Shown piece by piece: positions 9,742 to 21,000 of a DNA stretch of 64,000 nucleotides. The notes below the pieces were generated by a model. The model worked only from the letters and a program-made list of their open reading frames with translations. It was not told where the DNA came from and searched no databases. Numbering within the stretch: position 1 is the stretch's first letter; each line of letters opens with the position of its first letter. This DNA is from Lepidodermella squamata (lineage: Eukaryota; Gastrotricha). The translations under genes and the position numbers were made by a program. The stretch lies in assembly GCA_047495785.1 (NCBI GenBank), contig JBLDXI010000054.1:124001-188000 (forward strand), read 5' to 3'.

Positions 9742-9916
9742 AAGTTATTTGAAATATTTAATAGCAATAATATTTAACAATGTTTTGATTAGAAAATCGG
9801 CATTAGTCAATGTTTTTCCCGTAGTATTTCAAGCATATAAGAAGACAGCCGACGTCTTTTTCTAATTATGGCTCGATAGATGTAACCGCTGAGCCTTTCT
9901 TGTGACTTTTTTGCAG

Positions 9917-10103
9917 TTCTCAGGCGGTGGTGATTACCTAAACATTGATTTTTTCAATAAACTACTACAAACCGAAATACCTACCACTTCGGATATGATT
10001 CATAGCGCACGCCCTTTTTGTGATAATTTGGTGATCAGGGCAGTAAAGCAATATGTAACCGCAAAAGCAGTATTACCTCTAACACTTGAGCGGGACATAT
10101 CAG
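9917..10103 (+). other. Exon-like open segment, unrecognised
   Basis: A pyrimidine-rich acceptor ending TTTTTTGCAG precedes an open 187-nt stretch that ends in a strong donor, CAG|GTAAGA. The translation begins FSGGGDYLNIDFFNKLLQ. I cannot assign it to any family and see no linked exons; it may be transposon debris. The neighbouring stretch 10120-10430 holds only short repeats (GGCATACAGGTTAGGCATACAGG; TATATAGAGAGCTA). Confidence 0.25.
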
Positions 10104-10435
10104 GTAAGACACTTTAGCCAATCGGCGACCGGCCATATTAGGCATACAGGTTAGGCATACAGGCCGAAGGCCGAACGAATGCATACCGGAAAAGCCATGA
10201 TGCTCTGTGAAGGACTGACGCCCGGTCACTAAACTCGGCCATTGTGACAATCAAATCATTGGGCGGGACTCATTATGCAGTTATTACCTGCAATAGTAAT
10301 AAATATGAACTAACTTATTGCTGTCTAGTTCTGTTGTAGAAAAAACTGCGATCTTCTTTATAGAGAGCTATATAGAGAGCTAAGATCTGTGATTAAGAAA
10401 TAGAAAACGCTTTTTTAGATCTCTGTTTATAGCGG

Positions 10436-10825
10436 AGCTTTGGATTTGATTTGAATTGATTTACGGTTTAAGTCACGGACCTCCCTCGATCAATGTAAGT
10501 CAATCAATGTCGAAATTTTACGGAACTATATCAATCAAATCGAATCATCGACACCGATAATTCAAAATAAATGACGACACATCAGGATTTTCACCAATCT
10601 TGGGGCTTTGCAAATTCAAGAAATTCGCTGTCCCTCTCCAGAGTAAACTTCTATCAAAAAAAAGCCGGAAGTTTTGTTTACCGGCATCCGAGATTTCAAA
10701 TTTTCCATTGCATCCATCGCCGTAAATCAAAATCGAAATCAAAAGGTCTCCACGCCTAAATCAATCATTATAAATATTATAAATCACCAAAAATAGAGTC
10801 TAAATCAAATCAAATCCAAAGCACT
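10436..10825. mobile_element. MITE copy 2, AGCTTTGGATTTGATTT family
   Basis: About 390 bp, starting AGCTTTGGATTTGATTT and ending AAATCAAATCCAAAGCACT, giving clear terminal inverted repeats. It aligns with copy 1 through CACGGACCTCC, ATCATCGACACC and the RAATAGRGTCTAAATC end block. It lies just downstream of the ankyrin gene at 10886. Confidence 0.7.
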
Positions 10826-10885
10826 GGTTCAAAGGATATAGCTATCAGCTTCTCGAAAGTCTGTTATATTATGCCAGTTGTTTGA

Positions 10886-12283
10886 TCAAGATGGACTATT
10901 CCATCCTGGCCAGCTCCGGAGATTTGAGCTGGACCTTAGCAGCATCCCAAGCGTACTTCTGACACCAGTTGTGGTTGTCGCAGTGGTCGTCGTCAAATAC
11001 AACGGCTTCGGTTTAGCCGTAACAGCTCCAGCGGCTCCTAGCGCGGCTATAGCCCGTGTATTGCCGTACATCAGCGCTAAATCAAGCGGGGAATAGCCTT
11101 CTTCATTCAACGCATTAAAATTAGCTCCAGCTTGAATCAACTCGCCAACATTCTTAGTGGTTTCTCGAGCTGAGAGTTTATGTAGTACAGTATCCCCCCT
11201 GCGAAGTTTTCGATTGATATCGTACCCTTTTTGAACTAGAAACCTGGCAAAACCGTTGAACTCGTAGTATTTCCAAATATGGGTCAGACACGTGTCGTCG
11301 TTTTTGTTCTGAGAATTCACGTCTACTCCAGTGATATTTGCAAATCGGCTGGCCCGCGTGAGAAAGATGCCGTCATTCTGACAAGCCAACAAGAACGCGT
11401 TATTCCCATCTTTGTCAACAGCCGATAAGTCCGCACCCGAATCGACGAGAAGATTGGCAACATTTTCCGAAGTTTCACTAGCTGCAATCATTAACGGAGT
11501 TTTACCTGTTGATTCTCGTTCTTCTAGGTCGATGCCGGCAGTTTTGATCAGCAATCTCGCCAGATCAACGTCATCATCACGTGCAGCAAGATGTAGCAAT
11601 GTATAATTTGTGTATCTGTACGAGGTTGAATTAATCCTGATTCTAACATCGGCCCCTTTCGATATCAGAAATTCGTAGACTTGAACGCGATCTGGCGATT
11701 TCAAATAAAGTGCTGCGACTGCAAGTGGCGTCCTGCCTTCGGTATCCTTGTCCGAAACAGAATTGCCAGCCACCTCAATAGCAAATTTTACTACAGGGAG
11801 AGCAGGCATCTTGGAGATCCGACAGGCCTCCAAAAGGATTTGATCTACGTGTTTAGAAGCTCCCTGTGAAATCAGGAATTTAACGATTTCAAGGTTCGTT
11901 GCCGTCGCGTCGAGAATCGCCGTTCTCCCGTTCGCTTCCAAATCGGCATCTGCACCGAATTGCACGAGTAATTCAACCAGATCAAGGCGATTTTGTTCAG
12001 CTGCGAGCATTAAAGCAGATTTCTTGAACTCTGGATGAATCGCATTTGCATCGCCATAATTTTCGAGTAGAATCTGAAGCATTTCCAACGAAGCATTAGC
12101 AACACTTAAAGCAGCAATCACCATTGGGATCGGTTGGTCGTAAATTAAGGTCTCACAACCTACGTAATCGTCGTGCTGTTCAATTATGAGATCGTCCCCG
12201 CGGGCTTGATTGAGTCGAATCATTTCGCGAACAGCAGTAACGTTCCCAGCTCTGACATGTCCTGCAAATCTCTGAAGATGCAT
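10886..12283 (-). CDS. Ankyrin-repeat protein, ~465 aa
   Basis: One uninterrupted frame from ATG 12283 to TAG holds about eight or nine ankyrin repeats (for example SALMLAAEQNRLDLVELLVQ, TLLHLAARDDDVDLARLLI and TPLMIAASETSENVANLLV) and ends in a Thr-rich then basic tail. It is homologous to the two secreted ankyrin genes; residues around RFAGHVRAGN correspond to the start of their exon 2. A CAG acceptor at 12272-12274, in the same phase as their intron, raises the possibility that the true first exon lies upstream. I found no signal-peptide exon in 12284-12520. It could also be joined by splicing to the end of the preceding gene (donor near 12529). Confidence 0.75.
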   Translation of the reverse strand: MHLQRFAGHVRAGNVTAVREMIRLNQARGDDLIIEQHDDYVGCETLIYDQPIPMVIAALSVANASLEMLQILLENYGDANAIHPEFKKSALMLAAEQNRLDLVELLVQFGADADLEANGRTAILDATATNLEIVKFLISQGASKHVDQILLEACRISKMPALPVVKFAIEVAGNSVSDKDTEGRTPLAVAALYLKSPDRVQVYEFLISKGADVRIRINSTSYRYTNYTLLHLAARDDDVDLARLLIKTAGIDLEERESTGKTPLMIAASETSENVANLLVDSGADLSAVDKDGNNAFLLACQNDGIFLTRASRFANITGVDVNSQNKNDDTCLTHIWKYYEFNGFARFLVQKGYDINRKLRRGDTVLHKLSARETTKNVGELIQAGANFNALNEEGYSPLDLALMYGNTRAIAALGAAGAVTAKPKPLYLTTTTATTTTGVRSTLGMLLRSSSNLRSWPGWNSPS

Positions 12284-12520
12284 AATAATTAGGCCAAATA
12301 ATTATTTTTAGTCCTACGCTAATAAAGTTGGTTGAAAGGGCTGGTTGATGGTACTAAACGCTCAACTACGGTGGATCTCTGGAGACGATGGTTAACTGCT
12401 GGAAATGGTTGAAATCAGTGTTCGAAGTTGCGTCCTCGAGTTAGGGGGTGTCCCGTTGCAACTTTTGCCCCGATTTGTAGACAAACTGGTTCCCCCCGTC
12501 GATAAAGTCAACTTTGAATT

Positions 12521-14030
12521 TTAACCCACCGAGATAAGCGATTCATTCCGCACAGCTTTAACGACTGATCGAGTAGTAATGCTGGTCTTCATTGCAGCAG
12601 TTGATCTTGCCTTGAAAATAGCTCCAACAATGGGCTGCAGTCCATCATTTATTGCCTCGTCGCTGGGCGTCAATGGCCACATTTTAGCTGAAGTTATTGC
12701 TGCTGGTGTCGTCAAAATTGTGGATGAACCCCAAATTGTTGATGGCGGACCGATGCGCCAGTTCGATGATCTCATGGCTAACTCACTGCCCAAGGCAGCA
12801 CCCCGTCTTCTCAAATTGCCGATGCTGAGTTCATCTTTCCACATTGTCGCGATGTCCAAGGCAGTTTCGCCCCGGTCATTTGTTGCATTGACATCAACAC
12901 CCAGATCGCGCAAGGCCGCAAGAGTATGCTCCCGATTATTGGACGCTGCTGCGGACATGAGTGCGTTATAGCCCGCATGGGACCTAAGGTTGAAATCGTA
13001 GCCTTTACTAGCCAGATACTGCATAATTTTAACAAGAGCCCAGTCGTTGACCTGCGAACCACTCCAAGTGCCTCCTGCGATAGTCGCAGGCAGAAAAATC
13101 AGACCTTGAATTGACGTCATTCTGTCCGATTTCGATTGCAAACTTGATAAATGCTAAATGGCCCAACTCAGTACGATCAATCTGACAAGCTTGCAGCAAC
13201 ATATTATCACCTTCGTAATTTCTCGCCTGCGCATCGGCTCCTTGGTCGATCAAGTATTGAAGTAAACCGATGGAATACCCCGTCCTAGCCGCGATCAGCA
13301 AAGGCGTGTTGTCTTCCTTGTCTTTCGCATTGACATCCATTTTGAACTGTTCCACGAGTAATTTAGCGAAAGGCACGGGATCACTAGTATAAACCCGACA
13401 AAGAATATGTAGGGCAGTTTGTCCAAGCCAGTTTCTGGAATCAGGCGATTCGAATGGCAGCAAGTAGTAAACAAGCCGAAGATATTCTTGAGTGACTGGG
13501 CCGTCAAAGGCAACCATCAACGCCGTTCTGTTCTCCTGGTCTCGAACATCCGTCCTTGCTGCGTAATTTTCAACTAGCAGTCTCGCTAGGTCAAGCCGGC
13601 CAACTCTTGCTGCCCAGAGAAACGGAGTTTTTGAATCAGCGCTAACATCCATGCGCTCCACAACATTTTTACCGATTCGATACTCGGAGTAGCCATAACT
13701 CCTGGCCTCAACATTTGCGCCATTTCGTAGTAGTAATTCGACCATTTCGTAGCTCTGATTTGTTCGAATTGCATTCACTAAAGCCGGGGCTCGGTTTCTT
13801 GGTCGGTAAACTGCCGTGGAATTTGCGTTAGCAAGGCCCGAATTTAACATTTGCCGAACGGTTGAAATTTGGCCTGACATAACAGCTTGTTTGAAAGCCT
13901 AAATGAACAACTTAAAACCTGAAGAAGCTATACACGTTCAAGCTCTTACGCTGTCGTAATCGATCGCCCTTGCGTAAATGATCGCAACCGCGGAACATAT
14001 TTCGAACAAAATTACGTAAAGGGATATCAT
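12521..14030 (-). pseudogene. Secreted ankyrin-repeat protein (copy 2), frameshifted
   Basis: Exon 1 (13950-14030) encodes a signal peptide beginning MISLYVILFEICSAVAIIYA; a 51-nt intron (13899-13949) leads in phase 0 to exon 2 from 13898. The first frame runs to a stop at 13029. Family homology continues in another frame through about 13080 to 12521 (for example WALVKIMQYLASKGYDF). Compared with copy 1, there is one extra base between the shared CTATCGC and GCAGGT landmarks (about 13040-13070). Either this copy is truncated at about 280 residues after the leader, or it has a sequencing error. The C-terminal ~100 residues past the repeats have no motif I recognise. Confidence 0.7.
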
Positions 14031-14636
14031 TGGACTTCAACATTGAGATTATAAATTCTTAAGAGAAAGGGCTCAAATCAACGAGACATGAATGTTTTTT
14101 CAGCTATCATTAAGCAATAAAAACACGATTCTCTACGGCATTGCCAAACGTGGTCATCCAGGTTTGCCAAAGTGGTTTTTTCCACCTTGAGGAATTTTGT
14201 TTTTTTACATAATCACGTGACGCCATTGTGTTCAAGCCATTGTGTTTATATGCTCACCCAGTTACGCAGTTTAGCCATTGCTTACAGAGGCACAATAGAA
14301 CCCGTAGATCACACAAACCGTAGTAGGGGAAAGCATTGTTTAAGGAATTTTCTATCATTTCAAAAACAAATTTCAGATAATGACCGAAAGAAGACCCTCA
14401 ATTCCGCGTAATCTCTCTGCATACAGCATACACCGTTCTCATAAGTCTGCTGTAATCGTTATTGAAAATGAATAAGGTATTCCTTTCAGGATATATACAC
14501 CCGCGATTTACCCTGATTCTAAAAATTGGTTGTTGATTTCATCAGACTTGCCAGGAAGCAAAGTTTTATTCACCCGAGAAGACTCATATCTCTCAACAAA
14601 TCACTTTCTCTTCATTTATCGCATCTAGATTTAAAC
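14031..14636. other. Upstream region of ankyrin copy 2; no gene seen
   Basis: About 14090-14290 is the third copy of the upstream block described at 1233-1600. The remainder to the protease stop codon has no open frame that resembles a protein. Confidence 0.6.
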
Positions 14637-15974
14637 TCACTGCATGTAGGACGGAAGTCCAACAACAGGCGCGAAACCCCAGCGAGCATTTCCGACATCG
14701 AACACGTTGTAGTAGCGCTGGATGACTGGCTTGCCCAGAACAATTTGGTTCAGAGTGTTAGCATAAATGCCGAAAACACCGCCGTATCCGCCACCAAGAG
14801 GGCAGAATCCACTATGCCAAGATAACTCGGCGAGGCCCAGGTAAACAGCCGGCGGGACAGTGACACTTCCGCCATTGAAATCGAAGGTGAAGCTAGGCAG
14901 AGAGGCGAGATTGGACCCGCAAGGCCAGCCCCAGTTTGAAGAGTTGAAATACGTTGCGGTATCTTGGCAAGACGGCAGAGTGCACTGTTGCGTGGCACCG
15001 AGAGCCTTGGCGACAGTCACAGCCATGTCAACAGTTGGGAAATTGATAGCACCTGTGGTACCAGTATCAGGCAGAACAGAGCAGGATCCGTCCTGGCATG
15101 CGACAGCTTTACCATTTACCTGAAAGAACCGTGATGAACATAGTAGTTTGGACTTTGAAAGGAACCTACCGAGATCTTGTTCAGTGAAACAAACCACTTT
15201 GTATTTGACAGGCCGTAGGGGGTTACTGGGCTGTAGACCAGCGAACCAGTGAACTGAGAGTTATCAATGGTTCCGATGTTCAAACCTCCCACAGTTGCGT
15301 TTGAGGCTGCTGTGAGATAGATTGTCCATATAGGAAGGTTTCCCCCAGCAACTGCCGTTGAGATTAGGTTCGGCAGAATGCAAGAAGGGTAGTTCTTCGC
15401 GCATGGCTGCGTGTAGTTCTGCCAGCCCATTCCGATGACACCACTGTGGCCACTCGGAGGACTGCCACTGGTGAGTGCAGTTGTGATTGCCATGACTGTC
15501 GACGCGACTTTGAAGTTTCCCAAAGCAACAGCGTCACTGCCGTACGAGCATTGAAGGGAGGCACTTCCATAGGTGAGTTGACCTGCTGGAATCGAGCTGG
15601 ACAGATCTTTCCATGTGGAGGATTTTGCATAATCGAATCCTGTAATCCCAGTTGTCAAAGATTGAGCGAACTGTGAGCTAGCGACCTGGAATGACTTTGA
15701 GCCGGAATCGACCATCGTAGGTAAAGTCTGTCCCGGGGTTCCAAAGGTGACCATCACATTGTAGGGCGAGAATTTCTGTTCGGGAAATAGCTAGCTTAAA
15801 TGAATTCAAAGATTTTCTACTTACATTCCAGCCAATGCTAGTAACAGGGGCCGTGTATATTACGGCATGTGCTTTCAAAAACAGAAAATAATTTTTTTTT
15901 AATGAGTTAGATCGACTATACTTACCCTGCTGCATGGTAGCTGCAAGAAGTAAAGCTACGAAAGAGGCTGGCAT
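14637..15974 (-). CDS. Secreted pepsin-family (A1) aspartic protease, copy 1
   Basis: Four exons (15926-15974, 15825-15871, 15170-15775, 14637-15119) with introns of 54, 49 and 50 nt give 394 residues. Exon 1 encodes a signal peptide, MPASFVALLLAATMQQ. The two catalytic aspartates are in VDSGS (Asp ~55) and LPDTGTT (Asp ~252), the latter preceded by the pepsin-like ISVNGKAVAC strand. The length is normal for A1 enzymes, but I see no clear propeptide between leader and mature start, so it may not be a classical zymogen. The gene at 48206-49555 has the same exon sizes (49, 47, 606, 483) and intron positions on the opposite strand, confirming the model. It should act outside the cell or in an acidic compartment. 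Confidence 0.93.
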
Positions 15975-16463
15975 CACGCAGAGAAAATAATTTTCAAAAT
16001 AAAAAGAGTTAGAATGATCTTGTATATGGTAAGAAGGCTTCAACTCGGCATTAGGGAATTTTTATTGTTTGCACATAAGGTTCAGCCTTCACTTCCCGCG
16101 TTTTTGTTTGCTTTTGTGCTAAATTTATCTTTGGCAAAATAACGTACCGGCATCCGTAGATGTTTAAGGCAATCTTGATGCTGCATCGTACTCAATGCAT
16201 GGCTTATTTAACAAATGTGTTTTATTAAAAAAAATCAATAAATAAAATGACATGTCCCTAGTTTGTTATCGTAGTTAGTAGAAGGATAGTTAGGAATGGT
16301 CGTCCTACTTTTAAATTAGCCATGGTAACAGCAATTAATTAATTAATTCAGACATCCTGCTATTCTGAAATGCACGCGATACGTTACGTCTATTAGCAAT
16401 AAGTTACGTATCTCAAAATAATGAATGAAGAATGAAGCAAGAGTACAAATTATCACGAAGAAA
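15975..16463. other. Protease copy 1 upstream region
   Basis: About 16050-16140, read on the minus strand, matches the upstream flank of protease copy 2 near 48065-48150 (AAATTTAGCAMAAAAGCAAAC and a GTRCAAACAATAA segment), so the duplication included the promoter. The rest, to the channel pseudogene, is AT-rich without genes. Confidence 0.6.
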
Positions 16464-17073
16464 TCATTGCAAATTGCAAATTGCAATGAAGTAGAGATTA
16501 ATTCCCAAAACAACGCTGACACTTGTGAGCAGTACTACAAAGTCCAAGGCTTGAATCAGAGAGATTGCACTTGTTTTCTTGAACAGCTCAACTCGCAGCG
16601 AATACAACTTCGGATTCTGAGTCATAACCGCTGTCGCAATGACCTCAGGCACCATGCACCATACATGGCAAGTACGGCAATCGTAGCTGTGAGGCTCAGT
16701 ACATAGTTTGCCAACAGAATTTGCTGGTCGGTCTCGGGAACACTCTCAAGCACATCAGACTGAGCTACGATAAGAGATAGCATGATAGTACAGCAAATAG
16801 CAGGCCGATCCGGGGAGCTGGTTCCATAATTAAAGACCCGAAGCCAAGAACAAGTAAGATATAGCAAGGGATCATGAAATTCACTATATAGTAGCCCGGG
16901 TCCCGTTTGAACTTCAAAATAACTCGGGCATAGGACACAGTTGACGAGGCGATCGAACTTGATGCAGTAGTACCTCTCGCGCTGGTCAACCCTTGGTAGC
17001 TCCGAACTCCGTGGCCCAACGGCCCCTTGACCCTAGTGTAGAGCCCTCCAATTGAGAGAAAGCTAACATGCTA
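16464..17073 (-). pseudogene. 5'-truncated Cys-loop channel pseudogene (M1-M4)
   Basis: Minus-strand homology to channel B starts in the end of the ligand-binding domain (counterpart of about 33200) and runs through M1 (YYIVNFMIPCYILLVLGFGS), M2 (PAICCTIMLSLIVAQSDVL), M3 and M4 to a TGA at 16464. The frame changes just before M2 (about 16811-16822) and again after M3 (about 16655-16672, a short insertion). The signal peptide, both ectodomain modules and most of the ligand-binding domain are missing. It is a decayed copy of the neighbouring family. Confidence 0.85.
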
Positions 17074-18069
17074 ACCGTTGGAGCTTTCGACCGTTGGTTC
17101 CTAAGAGTCTGCTTTCGGCTTACTTTCCGCGAAGATCTTCCGCAGCCACAGCAGAGCTGAGCAACAGTTTTACCAGCTTTTCAAGTAGCTGAGCTCTGTT
17201 ATCGAATCGGCAGCTACAAGTGCTTATCTGTGTGGGCAACACGATGAATAAGCCAAGCAACTAGCTGCCGAAGACGTGCTCATCAAGACCTCCAGTCTCA
17301 CCAGGCATATTATTGGTTCCGTCAGCACCGAGTCCGTTTAAAACCGTGAGAAACGTTTCGAGCAAGGAGGCGTAGTCAGTTGTTGACGCCATTCGAATGC
17401 CAAGAAAAGGAGTCACTGATAACAATGACCATAAAATTATTCGTGTGCCACGCGAGCCACGTTACTTTCCAACCGTTGATCGCGCGAAAATGTCTCAAAA
17501 ACAGTGGCGAGAGTTTTTTCTGCAAGATCCTTTTCTCTCAATCAGAGCGTCTGAAACGCTTGGACGCGCTTTGAATTAGCTGCAGAACTCAAGAACACTG
17601 TGTTTTCACGATGGTTGCGACCGCAGCTGACCCAAAGCCGTCCGAAGCATCGACAAAAACATCATATTCATCAGTATGAAGCGCTTGGAAGTCACCGGCT
17701 GACGCGCTATCACTATGCTTTGGCGTTTTTGGTCTGATATTCCGCTGTCTCTTTTTTCCTCTAAGCCTAGGATAAGAATCTGACATTCTCAAAAAAGTGT
17801 AAACTTGAATGGCGCAAACAACTGCTTTAATGCCCTTAAACTTAAACTATAAGAAAAAGATGAGAAAAATTATTGTTTATATAAACATTATAAAATAATT
17901 GTGATCAATGAAAACGTCAAATGAAATAATTGTCAGAAGATAAAAAAACGTGTGCTTCTATAAAAATACGTTACAATGTTTTTCATGGGGTGTAAACACC
18001 GAACTTTTGCTAATCGGGCTCAAGTTGATCGGAATCACTTCAGACTTGTTCGTCCGATTCCAGCTGTTG
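17074..18069. other. Unclassified, possibly retroelement debris
   Basis: Two short open stretches look weakly protein-like. One is 17397-17576 on plus (HKIIRVPREPRYFPTVDRAK). The other is 17589-17792 on minus, containing DVFVDASDGFGSAAVATI, which is reminiscent of the Asp strand of RNase H-like domains. Neither is long enough to assign. 17800-18069 is AT-rich and would hold the 3' end of channel A. Confidence 0.25.
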
Positions 18070-21000
18070 TTAGATCCCAGCGGATAGAATAAAGTTGAAA
18101 TTGATGGCCAATATTGCGAATGTAGCCGACAAAAAAGCCAAAATATCGTAAGCCCGAATCAAAGGCAAAGCTTGAAGAGGTTTCATAAGTTTCACTGGTA
18201 ACGAATATTTGTCCTCATGACGAGTCATGACGGCGGATGCGACAATTTGATACATCGCTACCGCTGCTACTGTTGCTGTAAGACTAAGAACGTAGTTTGC
18301 AAACAGAATCTGCTGATCAGTCTCAGGCACGCTTCGCAAGACATCGGATTGAGCGACAACGAGCGACAACATGATTGTGCAACAAATTGCGGGACGATCA
18401 GGGACATCTGGTGCCATCAACATTGTACCGAGCGCGAGGCACAGCAAAATGTAGCAAGGAATCAGGAAGTTGACAATGTAGTAGCCCGGGTTGCGTTCGA
18501 ATTTCAGCTTGAGTTTAACGTAAGAAGAAATTTGAGAAAACAACGGAATGGTGCCGCGTTCTATAGTGTAGCCCTTAAAATTCCAAACGCCAAAGTCGAG
18601 CTTACCAGCTATTTTGACATACATGCCGCCTATCGAAAGAGTATTAATATGTTCCTCGCTTTGTAACACGAGTTCGCAGGTTTGATGGTCGAACGGAAAT
18701 GTCGTGAGGTCAATGTCGCAGCTAGTCGCGAAAGTTCCCACGCGTGTCCAATGGAAAAATAGCGTTCTATTCGGCCGAGTTGGGTAGTAAGCGATATCAA
18801 TCTTCTCCCCGCATGCTGGATTAGTGATGTCGAAATCTGGCGTTTTGTTAGGGAAAATCATCGAGGGTCGCCATATATCAGTTCGCCGGGTTGAGACAAG
18901 TCGCTCCTTATCCTCGGCCTCTGGCGCAGTGTAGCTCGCGTCACAAGAAGATACCATCCACTGTAGGAGTAGAGAACCCCAAAAGTAGGCTCTTTGTTGA
19001 TTTTGCTCGATAGATTCGACGTTTTCCAAGGTTAGCTGAATGTAAATCTGAGTTGCTGCGCCAGGTGCACGCTGCTCTACGTTAAGATGCGGGCAGGGAA
19101 GTAGGTCATCAATTTTAACTGTCTGGGGGAAGTTTCCGAGGAGCAGCTGTGGAACCGGGAAGGTAGTTATTGGATCGTAATAGGACTCGTTTTGCCCGGG
19201 CGTTGATGATGGTGATGTTGGTAATAGTGGCGATTGTGTTTCTGAGGGTGTTGGGAATGGCGATGGCGATGATTGTGATTGTGTTCGTGATAATGAAGGT
19301 AACGGTGAGGTTGATGTCGGGGCTGGCGTTGAAGTTACTGTTAATGTTGGCGTTGGTGTTGGTGTTGGTGTTGGTGTTTGTGTTTGTGTTTGTGTTTGTG
19401 TTTGTGTTTGTGTTTGTGTTTGTGTTTGTGTTTGTGTTTGTGTTTGTGTTGAAGTCGAAGTCGAAGTTGATGTTGATGTTGATGTTGATGATGTCGGTGA
19501 CGGTGATTGTGATGGTGATGTTGTTGTATCGATCACTGTCTCGTTAAAATTTGACAGGACCCAGACAATCCTAGAATAAAGCGGGATTTAGAACAAGTCA
19601 TTGTTATTGTAATGATGCGTCCAGTATGCGGCTATCAGGAGGGGGAGGGGGATGGGGGGATTATCCCTCCCAGCTCGGCTGGTCCAGAAAACAAAATGAG
19701 GATTTATCTTCTTTAATTTTGAGAGGTTCTGTAGCGTGATTCCCCCGTACTTCGCACTCTGTGGGAGAATTATAATGTCGTCGCCGTTGAAAGATCCCTG
19801 AAATCTTCAACGCTGAAGACGACAGTGAATCTGCTGCGCTATATGGCCTCATTTGTGTTTTGCTTGTTTGCTTTACGAGGGGTCGGAGCATGAAGGAAGT
19901 CATATAATGTAAACCTACGCTCGTCGGATGGTGACGGTGCCTTTAAGAGCAGCGACCTCAAGCATTACATTCCCTTGAGGATACGGTAAATTGTCGAAGC
20001 ACATTGCGGATGGGGTCGATCCGTAACCAGGCAATGCCGTAATAGCCACCTGGAATACAATTGAGAGGCAATGAACGCAATATGCAAATGGAAAACACAC
20101 CGAAGCTGTGTAATTGCGCTTTTGCAAAATGAGCCGATACTTTGCGTTGCCGTTCGAATTGAACAGCCCCGAGAGACCACATGATGGGGGTGTCACGTTG
20201 AAGTTGTTGAACGGCACTGGGGTCAAAGTGGCGACCCTAACACTGTTGAATGCAGCGTATAATTCCCCGCTACCGTTCGCGAGTCGCTGCGAAATCGTCA
20301 GGCCTGAATATAAGTTCATGGCGTTGTTTATCGTCCCGTTAGTTGATCCTTATTTCGAATGAATTCAGCGACATGAAAAGTGTGGATTCATACCGGAATA
20401 TCTTACCTATTTGTGAAAACTGAGATTGCCTCGTGTATCCCATGACAAACCAGTATTCCGAGCCGTTTGTAGGATAACTTATATCCATGTCAAATTCGAT
20501 CCGCCAGGACCACGCCTCATGAGTTGGGCCGAAGTCCTATCATTGGCTTTAATTATATTAGCCGAGAGGCCATTTGACCGTTAACAAGTAGGATTGGGCT
20601 AACAGTGCCCGAAGTAGGATCCTCGAACTCGGGGGTATTTTCGGGCCCCAATTTTATGACCAAAGGGTCTCCCCTGTGGTATTTTGGGGGTTTTTCCACT
20701 TTGGCCTGCCGAAGTCGGGGGTACCATACCTCTGTACTTCGCGCCCTGCTGGTTTATTTTCTGTATCTTATCAGTATTTTTGTATTATTAGGGTTGCTAG
20801 ATTTTCTTAGTCAGTTTATCCAGAGGATGTCAAATTTTCAAAATTCAGCAGATCCCAGGAAGACTTCCATCCACCTCAGACGACGGGAGACCCCAAAGTG
20901 TCGCCTAACAGGCTTATCGATTTCGTTTGACGTAATTATCCACTCATCCGTTTTTGACGTCCTTCGATTTCTCGTTTATTTATCCTGGAAGTGGCATCAA

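Noticed and set aside
12272-12529. Intron joining the two ankyrin frames into one long gene
   Set aside because: Donor and acceptor phases agree, but the upstream frame already ends in a C-terminal-like tail; two tandem genes is simpler.
19170-19547. Hydrophobic Val-Phe-rich frame on plus
   Set aside because: It is the antisense reading of the Thr-Gln microsatellite and linker of channel A.
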